From: Candidatus Gastranaerophilales bacterium
GTDB taxonomy: Bacteria; Cyanobacteriota; Vampirovibrionia; Gastranaerophilales; Gastranaerophilaceae
NCBI GenBank assembly: GCA_947625495.1
Contig: CANQOQ010000016.1
Span: 1 to 32,056, forward strand
Reading direction: 5' to 3'
DNA: 32,056 nucleotides
Made by a program: the position numbers and the translations under genes. The notes under the pieces were generated by a model, which worked only from the letters and a program-made list of their open reading frames with translations, did not search any database and had not been told where the DNA came from. Below, in pieces: positions 7,534 through 15,638 of this stretch. Position 1 is the stretch's first letter; each line of letters opens with the position of its first letter.

Positions 7534-8342
7534 TGACAAAAGAAAGACTTGATAAAATACTGACAGAAAAAGGATATTTTGACACCAAAAGTAAAGCCCA
7601 AGCCTCAATTATGGCGGGAGATGTTAAAATAGACGGAAATACAATAACAAAAGCCGGTTTTTTAATTGAATTAAAAGAGAATACAAATATTGAAATAAAG
7701 ACAATGCCGTTTGTATCAAGAGGCGGATTTAAACTAGATAAAGCAATAAAAGAATTTAATATTAATTTGAATAATAAAATATGCCTTGATGCGGGTGCCT
7801 CTACGGGGGGATTCACCGACTGCATGCTGCAAAACGGCGCAAAAAAAGTATACAGCGTAGATGTCGGCTACGGTCAAATAGCGTGGAAGCTCAGAACCGA
7901 TTCGAGAGTTAAAGTAATTGAAAAAGTAAACATAAAAAACTGCCCCGAATCAGCAATTTATTCATCTAAAGACGAAAAAGCCGATTTTATTACAATGGAT
8001 TTATCTTTTATTTCAATAACAAAAGTTTTAAATAATATTATAAAACTGGCGGATAAAAGCAGTTTTGAAATAGTGTCATTAATTAAACCGCAGTTTGAAG
8101 CGGGCAGAGAACAAGTCGGCAAAAACGGAATCGTGAAAGAAAAACAAACCCATATTCAAGTAATAAACAATATTATAAATTATGCAAAATCAATCGGATT
8201 AAATATAAACGGTTTAACCTATTCACCTATTAAAGGCACCAAGGGGAATATAGAATATTTAATTTATCTTTCGAATAAAGATGAATCAATAGAAATAAAT
8301 ACGGAACAAATCGTAAATGAAGCGCACGAAAACAATTACTGA
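7533..8342 (+). CDS. tlyA: TlyA-family rRNA 2'-O-methyltransferase
   Basis: A 269-aa protein with an N-terminal S4 RNA-binding domain (about 1-60, starting MTKERLDKILTEKGYF) and an FtsJ-type methyltransferase domain. SAM motif I is CLDAGASTGGFTDCML (about 88-103). Other blocks are VDVGYGQIAWKLR, DLSFIS and LIKPQFEAGR, matching the K-D-K-E fold class of 2'-O-methyltransferases. TlyA methylates 23S (and in some lineages 16S) rRNA at C1920/C1409-type sites; older annotations call it hemolysin A. It is coupled to tatD and converges with the small XRE gene, overlapping it by 7 bases. Confidence 0.92.
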   Translation: MTKERLDKILTEKGYFDTKSKAQASIMAGDVKIDGNTITKAGFLIELKENTNIEIKTMPFVSRGGFKLDKAIKEFNINLNNKICLDAGASTGGFTDCMLQNGAKKVYSVDVGYGQIAWKLRTDSRVKVIEKVNIKNCPESAIYSSKDEKADFITMDLSFISITKVLNNIIKLADKSSFEIVSLIKPQFEAGREQVGKNGIVKEKQTHIQVINNIINYAKSIGLNINGLTYSPIKGTKGNIEYLIYLSNKDESIEINTEQIVNEAHENNY

Positions 8343-8566
8343 TTAACGGCGAAATCAAGTTTTTGCTGAACGGGTTCAGCTTCAAAAAGCTCACCTACAC
8401 CGCAGCCTAAGGTTTCACACAATCTGTCCATATTTTCATAAGAAGGCTGAGTCCTGCCTGATGCCCAAGAATATACCGTTTGCTGAGGGAGATTAAGGAC
8501 TTTGGCAAGCTTGTATAAGCTCCACCCTTTTTTCAACTTAACAGTCTCTTTTATTTTAATTTTCAT
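8336..8566 (-). CDS. Small XRE-family helix-turn-helix regulator
   Basis: A 76-aa protein consisting almost entirely of a Cro/C1-type HTH: SLYKLAKVLNLPQQTVYSWASGRTQPSYENMDRLCETLGCGVGELFE (about residues 16-62). Recognition-helix residues lie around QQTVYSWASG. A strong GGAGGAG ribosome binding site precedes the ATG. It is solitary: no toxin or other partner gene adjoins it, and its upstream region holds an 11-bp inverted repeat (8657-8691) that could be an operator or a terminator. Target genes are unknown. Confidence 0.88.
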   Translation of the reverse strand: MKIKIKETVKLKKGWSLYKLAKVLNLPQQTVYSWASGRTQPSYENMDRLCETLGCGVGELFEAEPVQQKLDFAVNQ

Positions 8567-8980
8567 TTTCTCCTCCGTTTGTATTTAATCCAGTGTCGCA
8601 CTTTCCCGCTGACTCCTCGTCACCGTTCAAGTGCTAACCTTTTAAAGTTGCCACTCAAAAATTTCGCTAACATTACTTATGCGAAATTTTTTCGGACAAA
8701 TATTCAACATATACATATATCATTATACATGTGTTACAAATGTTAACATAGTATTTTAAAAATTTTTCATTCTTTTAGTTGAATAAAAAACAATAATTTA
8801 CTATAAAATCAGTATTTTAATATTAAAGTAATAAATTCATACGTTTAATTTATTTTGAAAAAGGAATATTATTCATATAATTATATTAAATATAATCTTT
8901 TTTACGGAAAATAGTTTATAATATAGATAGGATAGGCAGAGTTGTTTTTAAACTAAAAAACAATAAAAGAGGAAACGAGA
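8567..8980. other. Intergenic region with GC-richer islet, inverted repeat and AT-rich promoter zone
   Basis: No gene is seen. Positions 8590-8640 are clearly more GC-rich than their surroundings and carry GCACTT/AAGTGC arms (8598-8603 and 8629-8634). A perfect 11-bp inverted repeat follows (8657-8667 with 8681-8691, 13-nt spacer), flanked by A and T tracts, so it could be a terminator or regulator-binding palindrome. The rest (8700-8980) is very AT-rich. It holds a TATAAT at 8917-8922 as the probable -10 element of the TPR gene at 8981; a convincing -35 is not apparent. GAGGAAACG at 8970-8978 is the ribosome binding site. Confidence 0.5.
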
Positions 8981-9571
8981 ATGAAAAAACTTTTTATATT
9001 GGTAATAGCTGCATTAACTATAGGAATGGGATTAGAAACAGTAAAAGCAGCAACAGCAGCAACAACAAGCGGTAATGATACAATAAAAGCAGCAATCGCA
9101 AAATATAAAAATAAAAATTTCATAGGTTGTATATCAGATTTAAGAATATATACAACAAAAGAGCCTTCCAGTGCAGTTGCCTGGTATTATTTAGGAAATT
9201 CCTATATGAATATAGCAATGAAAAAAGATGCTAATATTGCGTTTGATAAAGTCATCGAATTAAATACGGTTCCTTTATTAACATCATATTCTATACAAGC
9301 TAAACTATGTATGGAAAAACCGATAAGATGCAAATACCAAAAATTTACATATGATGAATTAGTAAAATTAAAAGCAAATCCGGAAAGTTTTATAGAGGAA
9401 TATCTAACACCGCCTCCGCCGGTAGTTGTTGAGGAAGTACCTAAAGATGCCGGTGAACTTGAAATAGAAAGACTTATTGACGGATATTACAGCAACAATA
9501 TTCATCCGAGTGCAAGAAATTTCATTATTCAAGAAAAAGCTAAGATAAAAAACATTCATAAAGCAAGTTAA
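8981..9571 (+). CDS. Secreted or periplasmic TPR-repeat protein
   Basis: A 196-aa protein with an N-terminal signal peptide (MKKLFILVIAALTIGMGLETVKA, likely cut near residue 23) followed by an Ala/Thr-rich linker. Residues about 35-100 form TPR-like helices (AIAKYKNKNFIGCISDLR; AWYYLGNSYMNIAMKKDANI; AFDKVIELN). A proline-rich stretch (LTPPPPVVVEEVP, about 142-155) leads to a short charged C-terminal domain. No enzymatic motif is visible; a scaffolding role at the cell envelope is an inference. Its stop overlaps the start of the next TPR gene (TAATG), so the two probably work together. Confidence 0.78.
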   Translation: MKKLFILVIAALTIGMGLETVKAATAATTSGNDTIKAAIAKYKNKNFIGCISDLRIYTTKEPSSAVAWYYLGNSYMNIAMKKDANIAFDKVIELNTVPLLTSYSIQAKLCMEKPIRCKYQKFTYDELVKLKANPESFIEEYLTPPPPVVVEEVPKDAGELEIERLIDGYYSNNIHPSARNFIIQEKAKIKNIHKAS

Positions 9572-10245
9572 TGTCCGACAGTAAATTAGAAGAATTATTA
9601 TATATAAAAAAAGATTACTCCGAGATTAAAGAATTATTAAAGTTCAAAACAGATTCTCGGAGTTTTAATATGCTTGGTCAAATTTATTTAAATACAACAG
9701 AACTTGACAAAGCTTATGAATATTATGAAAAAGCAAATAATATACAAAATTGTGCTTATATAAAATTTTTAAAAGGTGATTTGGAAGCTGCATTATTACT
9801 ATTAAATAATATAAAAGATGAATCTTCTTTTATAAACTGGCTTATAAATATAATAAATATAATAAAAGATAAAGAACCATATCCTACTTATTTTCAAATA
9901 AGAAATTTTTATGAACAGGATTTAGAAATGTTATTTAGAAGTAAACAAAATAATTTAATATATAAAATACTAAACAAAACAAAATATTTATCAAAATATA
10001 ATATGGAAATATATAAATATACAGGAAGAGTACTATATAATAATAAATATTATGAAGAAAGTAAAAACCATATAAAAAAGAGTATAGAAATATGTTACAA
10101 AGATCCTGAATCACATTTTTTATTAGGAGAAATATACATTAAAATAAATAAAAAAGATGAAGCTATAAATGAATTTAGGAAAGCAATAGAGGTAAATGAG
10201 AAATATTTGCCCGCCGAGGATAGGTTAAAAGATTTATTGAACTGA
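9571..10245 (+). CDS. Cytoplasmic TPR-repeat protein
   Basis: A 224-aa helical protein without a signal peptide, translationally coupled to the secreted TPR gene. TPR units are recognisable near residues 30-60 (FNMLGQIYLNTTELDKAYEY), 145-175 (YTGRVLYNNKYYEESKNHIK) and 180-215 (HFLLGEIYIKINKKDEAINE), with degenerate helices between. It is unusually rich in Tyr, Asn, Lys and Ile. No catalytic residues stand out; a protein-protein adaptor is the safest description. clpC follows 63 bases later with its own promoter-like sequence, so co-transcription is uncertain. Confidence 0.72.
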   Translation: MSDSKLEELLYIKKDYSEIKELLKFKTDSRSFNMLGQIYLNTTELDKAYEYYEKANNIQNCAYIKFLKGDLEAALLLLNNIKDESSFINWLINIINIIKDKEPYPTYFQIRNFYEQDLEMLFRSKQNNLIYKILNKTKYLSKYNMEIYKYTGRVLYNNKYYEESKNHIKKSIEICYKDPESHFLLGEIYIKINKKDEAINEFRKAIEVNEKYLPAEDRLKDLLN

Positions 10246-10308
10246 TTGTATAATTTATATTATTGTGTAGAATATATAATATAGAGTCTTATTAGGAGAA
10301 GTAAAGCA

Positions 10309-12750
10309 ATGTTTGAACGTTTTACGGAAAAGGCTATAAAAGTAATAATGCTTGCACAAGAAGAAGCAAGAAGACTGGGTCATAATTTTGTAGGTACGGA
10401 ACAAGTTCTTCTGGGATTAATAGGCGAAGGCACCGGCGTTGCAGCAAAGACATTAAAGACAATGGGTGTTACACTAAAAGATGCCAGAGTAGAAGTTGAA
10501 AAAATTATAGGCCGAGGTTCAGGCTTTGTTGCGGTAGAAATTCCTTTTACGCCTAGAGCAAAAAGAGTATTAGAACTATCTTGGGATGAAGCAAGACAGT
10601 TAGGACATAATTATATAGGAACAGAACATCTTCTTTTAGGGTTAATAAGAGAAGGTGAGGGAGTTGCTGCAAGAGTACTTGAAAATTTAGGAGTTGATTT
10701 AAATAAAGTAAGAAGCAATGTAATAAAAATGCTTGGAGAAACAAAACCGACACAAACATCAACTGCATCAACTGCTTCATCAGGCAAGACAAAAACCCCG
10801 AGTTTGGATGAATTCGGAACGGATTTAACCTTAGCAGCCCAAGAACAGCGCTTAGACCCTGTTGTAGGCAGAGAAAAAGAGATAGAACGTGTAATACAAA
10901 TATTAGCAAGAAGAACCAAAAATAACCCCGTATTATTAGGTGAACCCGGTGTTGGTAAAACTGCGGTTGTTGAAGGTTTAGCTGCAAGAATAGTAAATTC
11001 TGAAGTACCTGATATATTAGAAGGCAAAAAAGTTGTACAGCTCGATATGGGGCTTTTAGTAGCAGGCACCAAGTATAGAGGTGAGTTTGAAGAACGTCTC
11101 AAAAAGATTATGGATGAAATCCGCCAGGCCGGTAATATAATTCTTATTATAGATGAAATGCACACTCTAATCGGAGCAGGTGCAGCTGAAGGTGCAATAG
11201 ATGCGGCTAACATACTTAAGCCGGCTCTATCAAGAGGCGAAATTCAGGTTATAGGTGCTACAACTCTTGATGAATACAGAAAATACGTAGAAAAAGACCC
11301 TGCTTTAGAGAGAAGATTCCAATCTATTATAATAGAAGAACCTTCCGTTGAAGATACAATCGAAATTATAAAAGGCTTAAAACCAAAATATGAAGACCAT
11401 CATAAACTAAAAATTTCGGATGAAGCAATTGTAGCTGCAACAGAACTTTCATATAAGTACATAACAGACAGATTTCTGCCTGATAAAGCTATAGATATAA
11501 TAGATGAAGCAGCATCAAAGTTAAGAATACAAACAAGTGCGCTTCCTCCTGAAGGAAAAGAGCTTGAAAAACAATTAAAAGCAATAATAAAACAAAAAGA
11601 AGATGCAATAAGAAATCAAGAGTTTGAAACAGCTTCGAACCTTAGAGATGATGAAGCGGATTTAAAAGAAAAAATACGTGAAATGTCTCTAAAATGGAGA
11701 GAAGATAATGAAGAAAATAAACCTACGGTAACCGCAGAGCAGGTAGCTCAGGTTGTAAGCCAAATGACAGGTATTCCTACAACCAAAATTACCGAGGGTG
11801 AAAGTGAAAGATTATTAAAACTTGAAGAAACTCTTCATAACAGAGTAATCGGACAAGATCAGGCTGTTGTCGCTTTATCAAAAGCAATAAGACGTGCAAG
11901 AGTCGGTTTAAAATCACCTAATAGACCAATCGGAAGTTTTATATTCTCAGGGCCCACGGGTGTAGGTAAAACAGAACTTGCAAAAGCATTGGCAGAAGCC
12001 GTTTTTGGTTCAGAAGACAATATGATTCGTGTTGATATGTCTGAATTTATGGAAAAACATTCAACAGCGAAATTAATCGGTGCGCCTCCCGGATACGTAG
12101 GATATGATGACGGCGGTCATTTAACAGAGCTGATAAGAAAGAAACCCTACAGCGTTATACTGTTTGATGAAATCGAAAAAGCTCATCCCGATGTATTTAA
12201 TATAATGCTTCAAATATTAGATGACGGACGTTTGACCGATTCTAAAGGCAGACATGTCAACTTTAAAAATACAATTATAATTATGACAAGTAACGTCGGA
12301 GCGAGCATGATTACCAATACAAGCAGACTTGGTTTTGCCGTTGCCGAAGATGAGCAGAAAGATAAATATGAAAAATTAAAAGATACCGTTATGGAAGAAA
12401 TGAAAAAAGCCTTCCGTCCCGAATTCTTAAACAGAATTGACGATATTATAGTATTTGCTCATTTATCCAAACCTGAAATTCGTCAAATTGTTGATTTAAT
12501 GCTAAAAGACTTGTTTAAACGCTTAGAATCACAAAATTTAACAATAGAAGTAACGGATGAAGTAAAAGATTACTTGGGTGAGGCAGGATACTCTGAAGCA
12601 TACGGAGCAAGACCGCTAAGACGTTTAATACAAAAACGTATAGAAGACGGGTTGGCGGAAGAAATCTTATCCGGCAAGTATACTGAAGGTAACAAAATCG
12701 TGCTGAAACTGAAAGATGAAAAAATTATCTTTGAATGTGAAAAAGCATAA
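10309..12750 (+). CDS. clpC: ATP-dependent Clp protease ATP-binding subunit ClpC
   Basis: An 813-aa Hsp100 unfoldase that feeds substrates to ClpP and acts in protein quality control. Order of parts: two Clp_N repeats (about 1-145, each with LGHN(F/Y)(V/I)GTE), and a Ser/Thr-rich linker. Then comes AAA1 with Walker A GEPGVGKT near 210 and Walker [10 protein letters not shown] near 277. A middle segment holds a UVR motif ([20 protein letters not shown], about 440-460) that defines ClpC against ClpB. AAA2 carries Walker A GPTGVGKT near 548, [10 protein letters not shown], and the C-terminal sensor GARPLRR. The usual mcsA-mcsB-ctsR neighbours of Gram-positive clpC are absent, as in cyanobacterial-type loci. 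AGGAG precedes the ATG; a TATAAT sits at 10275-10280; a strong terminator follows. Confidence 0.98.
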   Translation: MFERFTEKAIKVIMLAQEEARRLGHNFVGTEQVLLGLIGEGTGVAAKTLKTMGVTLKDARVEVEKIIGRGSGFVAVEIPFTPRAKRVLELSWDEARQLGHNYIGTEHLLLGLIREGEGVAARVLENLGVDLNKVRSNVIKMLGETKPTQTSTASTASSGKTKTPSLDEFGTDLTLAAQEQRLDPVVGREKEIERVIQILARRTKNNPVLLGEPGVGKTAVVEGLAARIVNSEVPDILEGKKVVQLDMGLLVAGTKYRGEFEERLKKIMDEIRQAGNIILIIDEMHTLIGAGAAEGAIDAANILKPALSRGEIQVIGATTLDEYRKYVEKDPALERRFQSIIIEEPSVEDTIEIIKGLKPKYEDHHKLKISDEAIVAATELSYKYITDRFLPDKAIDIIDEAASKLRIQTSALPPEGKELEKQLKAIIKQKEDAIRNQEFETASNLRDDEADLKEKIREMSLKWREDNEENKPTVTAEQVAQVVSQMTGIPTTKITEGESERLLKLEETLHNRVIGQDQAVVALSKAIRRARVGLKSPNRPIGSFIFSGPTGVGKTELAKALAEAVFGSEDNMIRVDMSEFMEKHSTAKLIGAPPGYVGYDDGGHLTELIRKKPYSVILFDEIEKAHPDVFNIMLQILDDGRLTDSKGRHVNFKNTIIIMTSNVGASMITNTSRLGFAVAEDEQKDKYEKLKDTVMEEMKKAFRPEFLNRIDDIIVFAHLSKPEIRQIVDLMLKDLFKRLESQNLTIEVTDEVKDYLGEAGYSEAYGARPLRRLIQKRIEDGLAEEILSGKYTEGNKIVLKLKDEKIIFECEKA

Positions 12751-12767
12751 AGCAAATAAAACTTAAC

Positions 12768-12804
12768 AAAAAGCCCCTTATAAAATCATGGGGGCTTTTT
12801 TTTT
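12768..12804 (+). terminator. Intrinsic terminator of clpC
   Basis: A 10-bp stem (12768-12777 with 12791-12800), 13-nt loop and a run of T follow the clpC stop codon by 17 bases. Confidence 0.92.
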
Positions 12805-12815
12805 GCAAAATAAAA

Positions 12816-12824
12816 TGTTATAAT
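12816..12824 (+). promoter_or_regulatory. Extended -10 promoter
   Basis: TGTTATAAT is a perfect extended -10 element (TGn plus TATAAT). The -35 position falls in the T run of the clpC terminator and is poor, as expected for extended -10 promoters. Predicted initiation is near 12831, at or next to an ATG. Confidence 0.6.
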
Positions 12825-12830
12825 TAGCGT

Positions 12831-12881
12831 ATGAGAAAAATATTATTAGATTGTTTATCTTCTTATTCATCTGACACTTGA
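12831..12881 (+). CDS. Possible 16-residue leader peptide
   Basis: An ATG lying at the predicted transcription start opens a 16-codon frame (MRKILLDCLSSYSSDT) whose stop codon sits in the left side of a hairpin. There is no room for a ribosome binding site, so translation would be leaderless. Its position, length and end in a hairpin resemble attenuator leaders, and the composition shows four Ser around one Tyr. This is a suggestion only; the frame may be chance. Confidence 0.25.
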   Translation: MRKILLDCLSSYSSDT

Positions 12882-12907
12882 AGTGAGTGCTTCATTTTTT
12901 AGTGTCA
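12872..12907 (+). promoter_or_regulatory. Leader hairpin with internal T6, possible attenuator
   Basis: Outer arms TGACACT (12872-12878) and AGTGTCA (12901-12907) enclose an inner stem TGAAG/CTTCA (12879-12883 with 12890-12894). The inner stem is followed by six T (12895-12900), so it alone resembles a weak intrinsic terminator. The outer pairing would strand the T tract in a bulge. The structure lies in the 5' leader of the small membrane protein gene at 12943. Confidence 0.45.
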
Positions 12908-12942
12908 CATTTTATTTTTAGAAGAAGAAAAGGCGGTCTTGT

Positions 12943-13170
12943 ATGCATAAATTTGCAACGTATTTTTCGGTAATGTTTTTGTTACTGTCAATTATAATGC
13001 TTTTAAGTGTATTATTTTTAAATATGCCACAATTAATGTCCGGTAATAAATTAGCTTTATTTGTGGTATTAAATTCAACGATACTTGTCTGTGTAGGAGT
13101 TTTCTTTATTTTATTTAAAGAAAGAATTATACATTATTTAGATAACTACAGAAGAGAAAAACAAATTTAG
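12943..13170 (+). CDS. Small two-helix membrane protein of unknown function
   Basis: A 75-aa protein with two long hydrophobic segments (about 7-29 and 38-59) and a basic tail (HYLDNYRREKQI). It is preceded by AAGGCGG at good spacing. I do not recognise a family. It has a roughly 110-base leader with a hairpin and a possible mini-ORF, which suggests regulated expression. It overlaps the convergent lipA by 4 bases. Confidence 0.6.
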   Translation: MHKFATYFSVMFLLLSIIMLLSVLFLNMPQLMSGNKLALFVVLNSTILVCVGVFFILFKERIIHYLDNYRREKQI

Positions 13171-14015
13171 TTATTATTAAACACATCCATAGCTTTATAA
13201 GAACTCCTTGCAAGAGGGGAAAAGAATGTATGTTTAATTCCTGTTTTCTTTGCTAATGAAGTAAGTTTATCATATTCAGACGGTTCATAATATTTGACAA
13301 CTTTAAGATGCTGTTTAGAAGGTTGAATATATTGTCCTATAGTAACAATATCACATTTAATTTTAGCCAAATCTTCAAAAACGGCGCAAAGTTCATCAAC
13401 GGTTTCTCCAAGCCCGACCATTAAACCGGTTTTAGTTAAAATATCAGAATTTTCTTTTATATATCTCAAGAAATCCAAAGAACGGCTGTATAGCGCTTGA
13501 GGGCGTGCTGTTTTATATAAAGAAGGAACTGTTTCTATATTGTGATTAAATACATCAGGCTTTGCCTTTATAACAGTATCAATATTATCGGTATCACCTT
13601 TAAAATCAGGTGTTAAAACTTCAACCTTAACATCAGGGGTCAAGAGATGAATAGATTTAATAATATCAGCAAAATGACCCGCACCGCCATCTGTTAAATC
13701 ATCTCTGGTAACGGAAGTAATAACTGCATATTTTAATCCTAAACTTTTAACAGCCTGAGCAATTTTAACAGGTTCATCCGGATTAATATCTTGAGGTCTG
13801 CCGGAAGTTATATTACAAAACCTGCAATTTCTTGTACAAACAGTACCCATAACAAGAAAAGTGGCGGTATTTTTAGCATAACATTCACTCTTATTAGGGC
13901 AGCGGGCAGATTCACAAACGGTATTTAAACAATTTGATTTTAATATATGTCTTACTTCTTTTGTTTTTTCTGTATCTATTATGCCTTTTTTTAAGTACTG
14001 AGGTAATCTGTCCAT
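13167..14015 (-). CDS. lipA: Lipoyl synthase
   Basis: A radical SAM enzyme that inserts two sulfurs into protein-bound octanoyl groups to make lipoate. The 282-aa protein carries both cluster motifs of the family: the auxiliary cluster C34-x4-C39-x5-C45 (CESARCPNKSEC) and the radical SAM cluster C60-x3-C64-x2-C67 (CTRNCRFC). VITSVTRDDLTDGGAGHFA follows, and the C-terminal ARSSYKA provides the conserved Ser ligand of the auxiliary cluster. The partner octanoyltransferase LipB and the 2-oxoacid dehydrogenases are not in the window. It is downstream of the anti-sigma gene with a 38-bp gap holding an AT-rich hairpin, so part of its transcription may come from the sigma operon. Confidence 0.96.
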   Translation of the reverse strand: MDRLPQYLKKGIIDTEKTKEVRHILKSNCLNTVCESARCPNKSECYAKNTATFLVMGTVCTRNCRFCNITSGRPQDINPDEPVKIAQAVKSLGLKYAVITSVTRDDLTDGGAGHFADIIKSIHLLTPDVKVEVLTPDFKGDTDNIDTVIKAKPDVFNHNIETVPSLYKTARPQALYSRSLDFLRYIKENSDILTKTGLMVGLGETVDELCAVFEDLAKIKCDIVTIGQYIQPSKQHLKVVKYYEPSEYDKLTSLAKKTGIKHTFFSPLARSSYKAMDVFNNN

Positions 14016-14025
14016 TTTTCTCTCA

Positions 14026-14053
14026 CTTTTTTATATTTTATCATATAAAAAAG
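14026..14053 (-). other. AT-rich hairpin between the anti-sigma gene and lipA
   Basis: A perfect 10-bp inverted repeat (14026-14035 with 14044-14053) begins immediately after the anti-sigma stop codon. It lacks a U run on the minus strand, so it is at best a weak terminator; mRNA stabilisation is another possibility. Confidence 0.4.
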
Positions 14054-14734
14054 TTATTTAGCAGTTAATAAAGCTTGAGAATTATCATCAAAAGAAAATT
14101 CAACCAAATCATCACTTTTAGGAAAATCAAATGCCACAGGAGCTTCTGCAGCATGAGCTTTAATATAATGGGTATTAAAAAAGCTTATACCGATATATAA
14201 AGACAACACAACAAGTACAGAAATCATAAAACCAAATACTATTGCAGCTCTTTTATATACACTTTCAAATGAATACTTGTTTTCTTCTCTTAATTTTTTA
14301 ATGATTTTTTTTGAAAAATTTATATTTAAATTATCTTTAAAATCACTGACGGAATTTTTTATATTATTTTTAAGCCCGTAAGCAATAGCAAGTTCCGCTC
14401 TTGCAGGTTTGGATTTAAGGAGATATTTACGAAAACGGATACTATCATCATAACAAAGTTCATCATCAATATAAGGTGAAATATTTTTATAAAAGACTTC
14501 ATATTCTCTTATATTAAAAATCTGATTAGCCTCTATGCGTTCAAACTCATCTTGCAGCTTTTGATATTCAAAATGAAGATTTTTAATAATTTCTTTCATT
14601 TCCAGATATTTTTTATAACAGTCATTGCAATATTGAAAATGATTTTCAACAAATAATCTGTCATCTTCATTCAATTTATTTTCAATGTATAAAAAAAGCA
14701 TAGAAGAAACTTTTTTACAAACCAAATTATCCAA
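14054..14734 (-). CDS. Membrane-anchored zinc-finger anti-sigma factor
   Basis: A 226-aa protein encoded directly after the ECF sigma gene. The N-terminus has a ZAS-type zinc module with C6, H32, C36 and C39 (VENHFQYCNDCYKKY, the HxxxCxxC element). A second module that has lost its cysteines is suggested near residues 82-115 (ISPYIDDELCYDDSIRFRKYL). A single transmembrane helix lies near 168-190 (AIVFGFMISVLVVLSLYIGISFF), followed by a short outside tail. The ZAS domain would hold the sigma factor at the membrane until a signal releases it. No protease gene for signalling is nearby. Confidence 0.85.
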   Translation of the reverse strand: MDNLVCKKVSSMLFLYIENKLNEDDRLFVENHFQYCNDCYKKYLEMKEIIKNLHFEYQKLQDEFERIEANQIFNIREYEVFYKNISPYIDDELCYDDSIRFRKYLLKSKPARAELAIAYGLKNNIKNSVSDFKDNLNINFSKKIIKKLREENKYSFESVYKRAAIVFGFMISVLVVLSLYIGISFFNTHYIKAHAAEAPVAFDFPKSDDLVEFSFDDNSQALLTAK

Positions 14735-14746
14735 TATAAGACTCCT

Positions 14747-15355
14747 TTAATTTAAATAAGGTTTAAGAGATTCCTGCATTTTATTTCTGGCACGAGAAAT
14801 TCTTGACTTAACGGTACCGACATTTGTTTTAGTAATTTTAGCAATTTCTTCATAACTTAGTCCTTGCAATTCTCTTAAAATAATAACAAGTCTAAAATGT
14901 TCGGGAAGATTGCATATAGTATTTCTAATAACATCAGTAAGTTCTTTGCCTAAAGTTTTTTCATCAGGTTTCATCTTATTATCACAAATATTTAGCACAC
15001 AATTATCATTTCCGTCATCATTTTGCCAATAAGAATCAATAGAAACGGAATCAATAGAACGTTGTTTTTTTCTGAGTTCGTCATAAAAAAGATTAGAAAC
15101 TATTTGCCCAATCCAAGATTTAAAGAGTTTGGGATTTTTAAGTGTTTTAATATTTTTGGACATTCTAAAGAGAGTTTCTTGAGTTAAATCGGAAATACTT
15201 TCTTTAGGTGCGCCAAGATAACAAAAGGAAGCATAAATATTTTTCTGTTCACGTTTAATAAGTTCCTCAAGAGCGTTATAATCATCTTCCTGAGCAGTAC
15301 ATATCAAATCATACAGATTCATATCTTTATATTTTTTTCCGGCTAAACCTCTCAA
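14747..15355 (-). CDS. ECF-type RNA polymerase sigma factor
   Basis: A protein of up to 202 aa with region 2 (ISDLTQETLFRMSKNIKTL...FKSWIGQIVSNLFYDELRKKQR, about 55-100) and region 4 (LPEHFRLVIILRELQGLSYEEIAKITKTNVGTVKSRISRARNKM, about 150-193). Region 4 contains a clear HTH. The start is either TTG 15355, which has AGAGGT 7 bases upstream, or ATG 15322; the former has the better ribosome binding site. It forms a two-gene unit with the anti-sigma factor, separated by 12 bases. The regulon is unknown; autoregulation would be usual. Confidence 0.9.
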   Translation of the reverse strand: MRGLAGKKYKDMNLYDLICTAQEDDYNALEELIKREQKNIYASFCYLGAPKESISDLTQETLFRMSKNIKTLKNPKLFKSWIGQIVSNLFYDELRKKQRSIDSVSIDSYWQNDDGNDNCVLNICDNKMKPDEKTLGKELTDVIRNTICNLPEHFRLVIILRELQGLSYEEIAKITKTNVGTVKSRISRARNKMQESLKPYLN

Positions 15356-15491
15356 GTAAAATACCTCTAAAAATATTTCTCATAACCAGAAAATAAGTGA
15401 AACGAAAAACATAATCTATGACCTGTTTAGTATAAACACTCAGGTATACATATAAACAATATGAAAATAAAATAAATAATGAATAAAATAC

Positions 15492-15520
15492 TTGACTAAG
15501 AATTATGCTTTAGATAAACT
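15492..15520 (+). promoter_or_regulatory. Promoter of tRNA-Glu
   Basis: TTGACT (15492-15497), a 17-bp spacer and TAAACT (15515-15520) lie 14 bases before the tRNA 5' end. Confidence 0.7.
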
Positions 15521-15534
15521 AATAAGTAACAAAA

Positions 15535-15610
15535 GGTCCCATCGTCTAGAGGCCTAGGACACATCCCTTTCACGGATGCGACAGGGGTTCAAATCCCCTT
15601 GGGACTACCA
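15535..15610 (+). tRNA. tRNA-Glu (anticodon TTC), CCA encoded
   Basis: All arms can be drawn: acceptor GGTCCCA with TGGGACT (first pair G-U), D arm TCGTCTAGAGGCCTAGGA, anticodon stem CATCC/GGATG around CTTTCAC, and T stem AGGGG/CCCCT around TTCAAAT. The discriminator is A at 15607 and CCA is encoded at 15608-15610. The 5' half closely resembles cyanobacterial and plastid tRNA-Glu. Confidence 0.97.
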
Positions 15611-15615
15611 TTTTT

Positions 15616-15637
15616 AGAGCCTATTGGCTCTTTTTTT
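15616..15637 (+). terminator. Terminator of tRNA-Glu
   Basis: Six-bp stem AGAGCC/GGCTCT (15616-15621 with 15626-15631), 4-nt loop, then a T run to 15637, starting 5 bases after the CCA end. Confidence 0.88.
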
Positions 15638-15638
15638 A

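Noticed and set aside
10553-11213. Long minus-strand frames opposite clpC
   Set aside because: They are antisense to the conserved Clp_N and AAA1 coding region and have shadow composition (Leu/Phe/Ser runs) with no motif.
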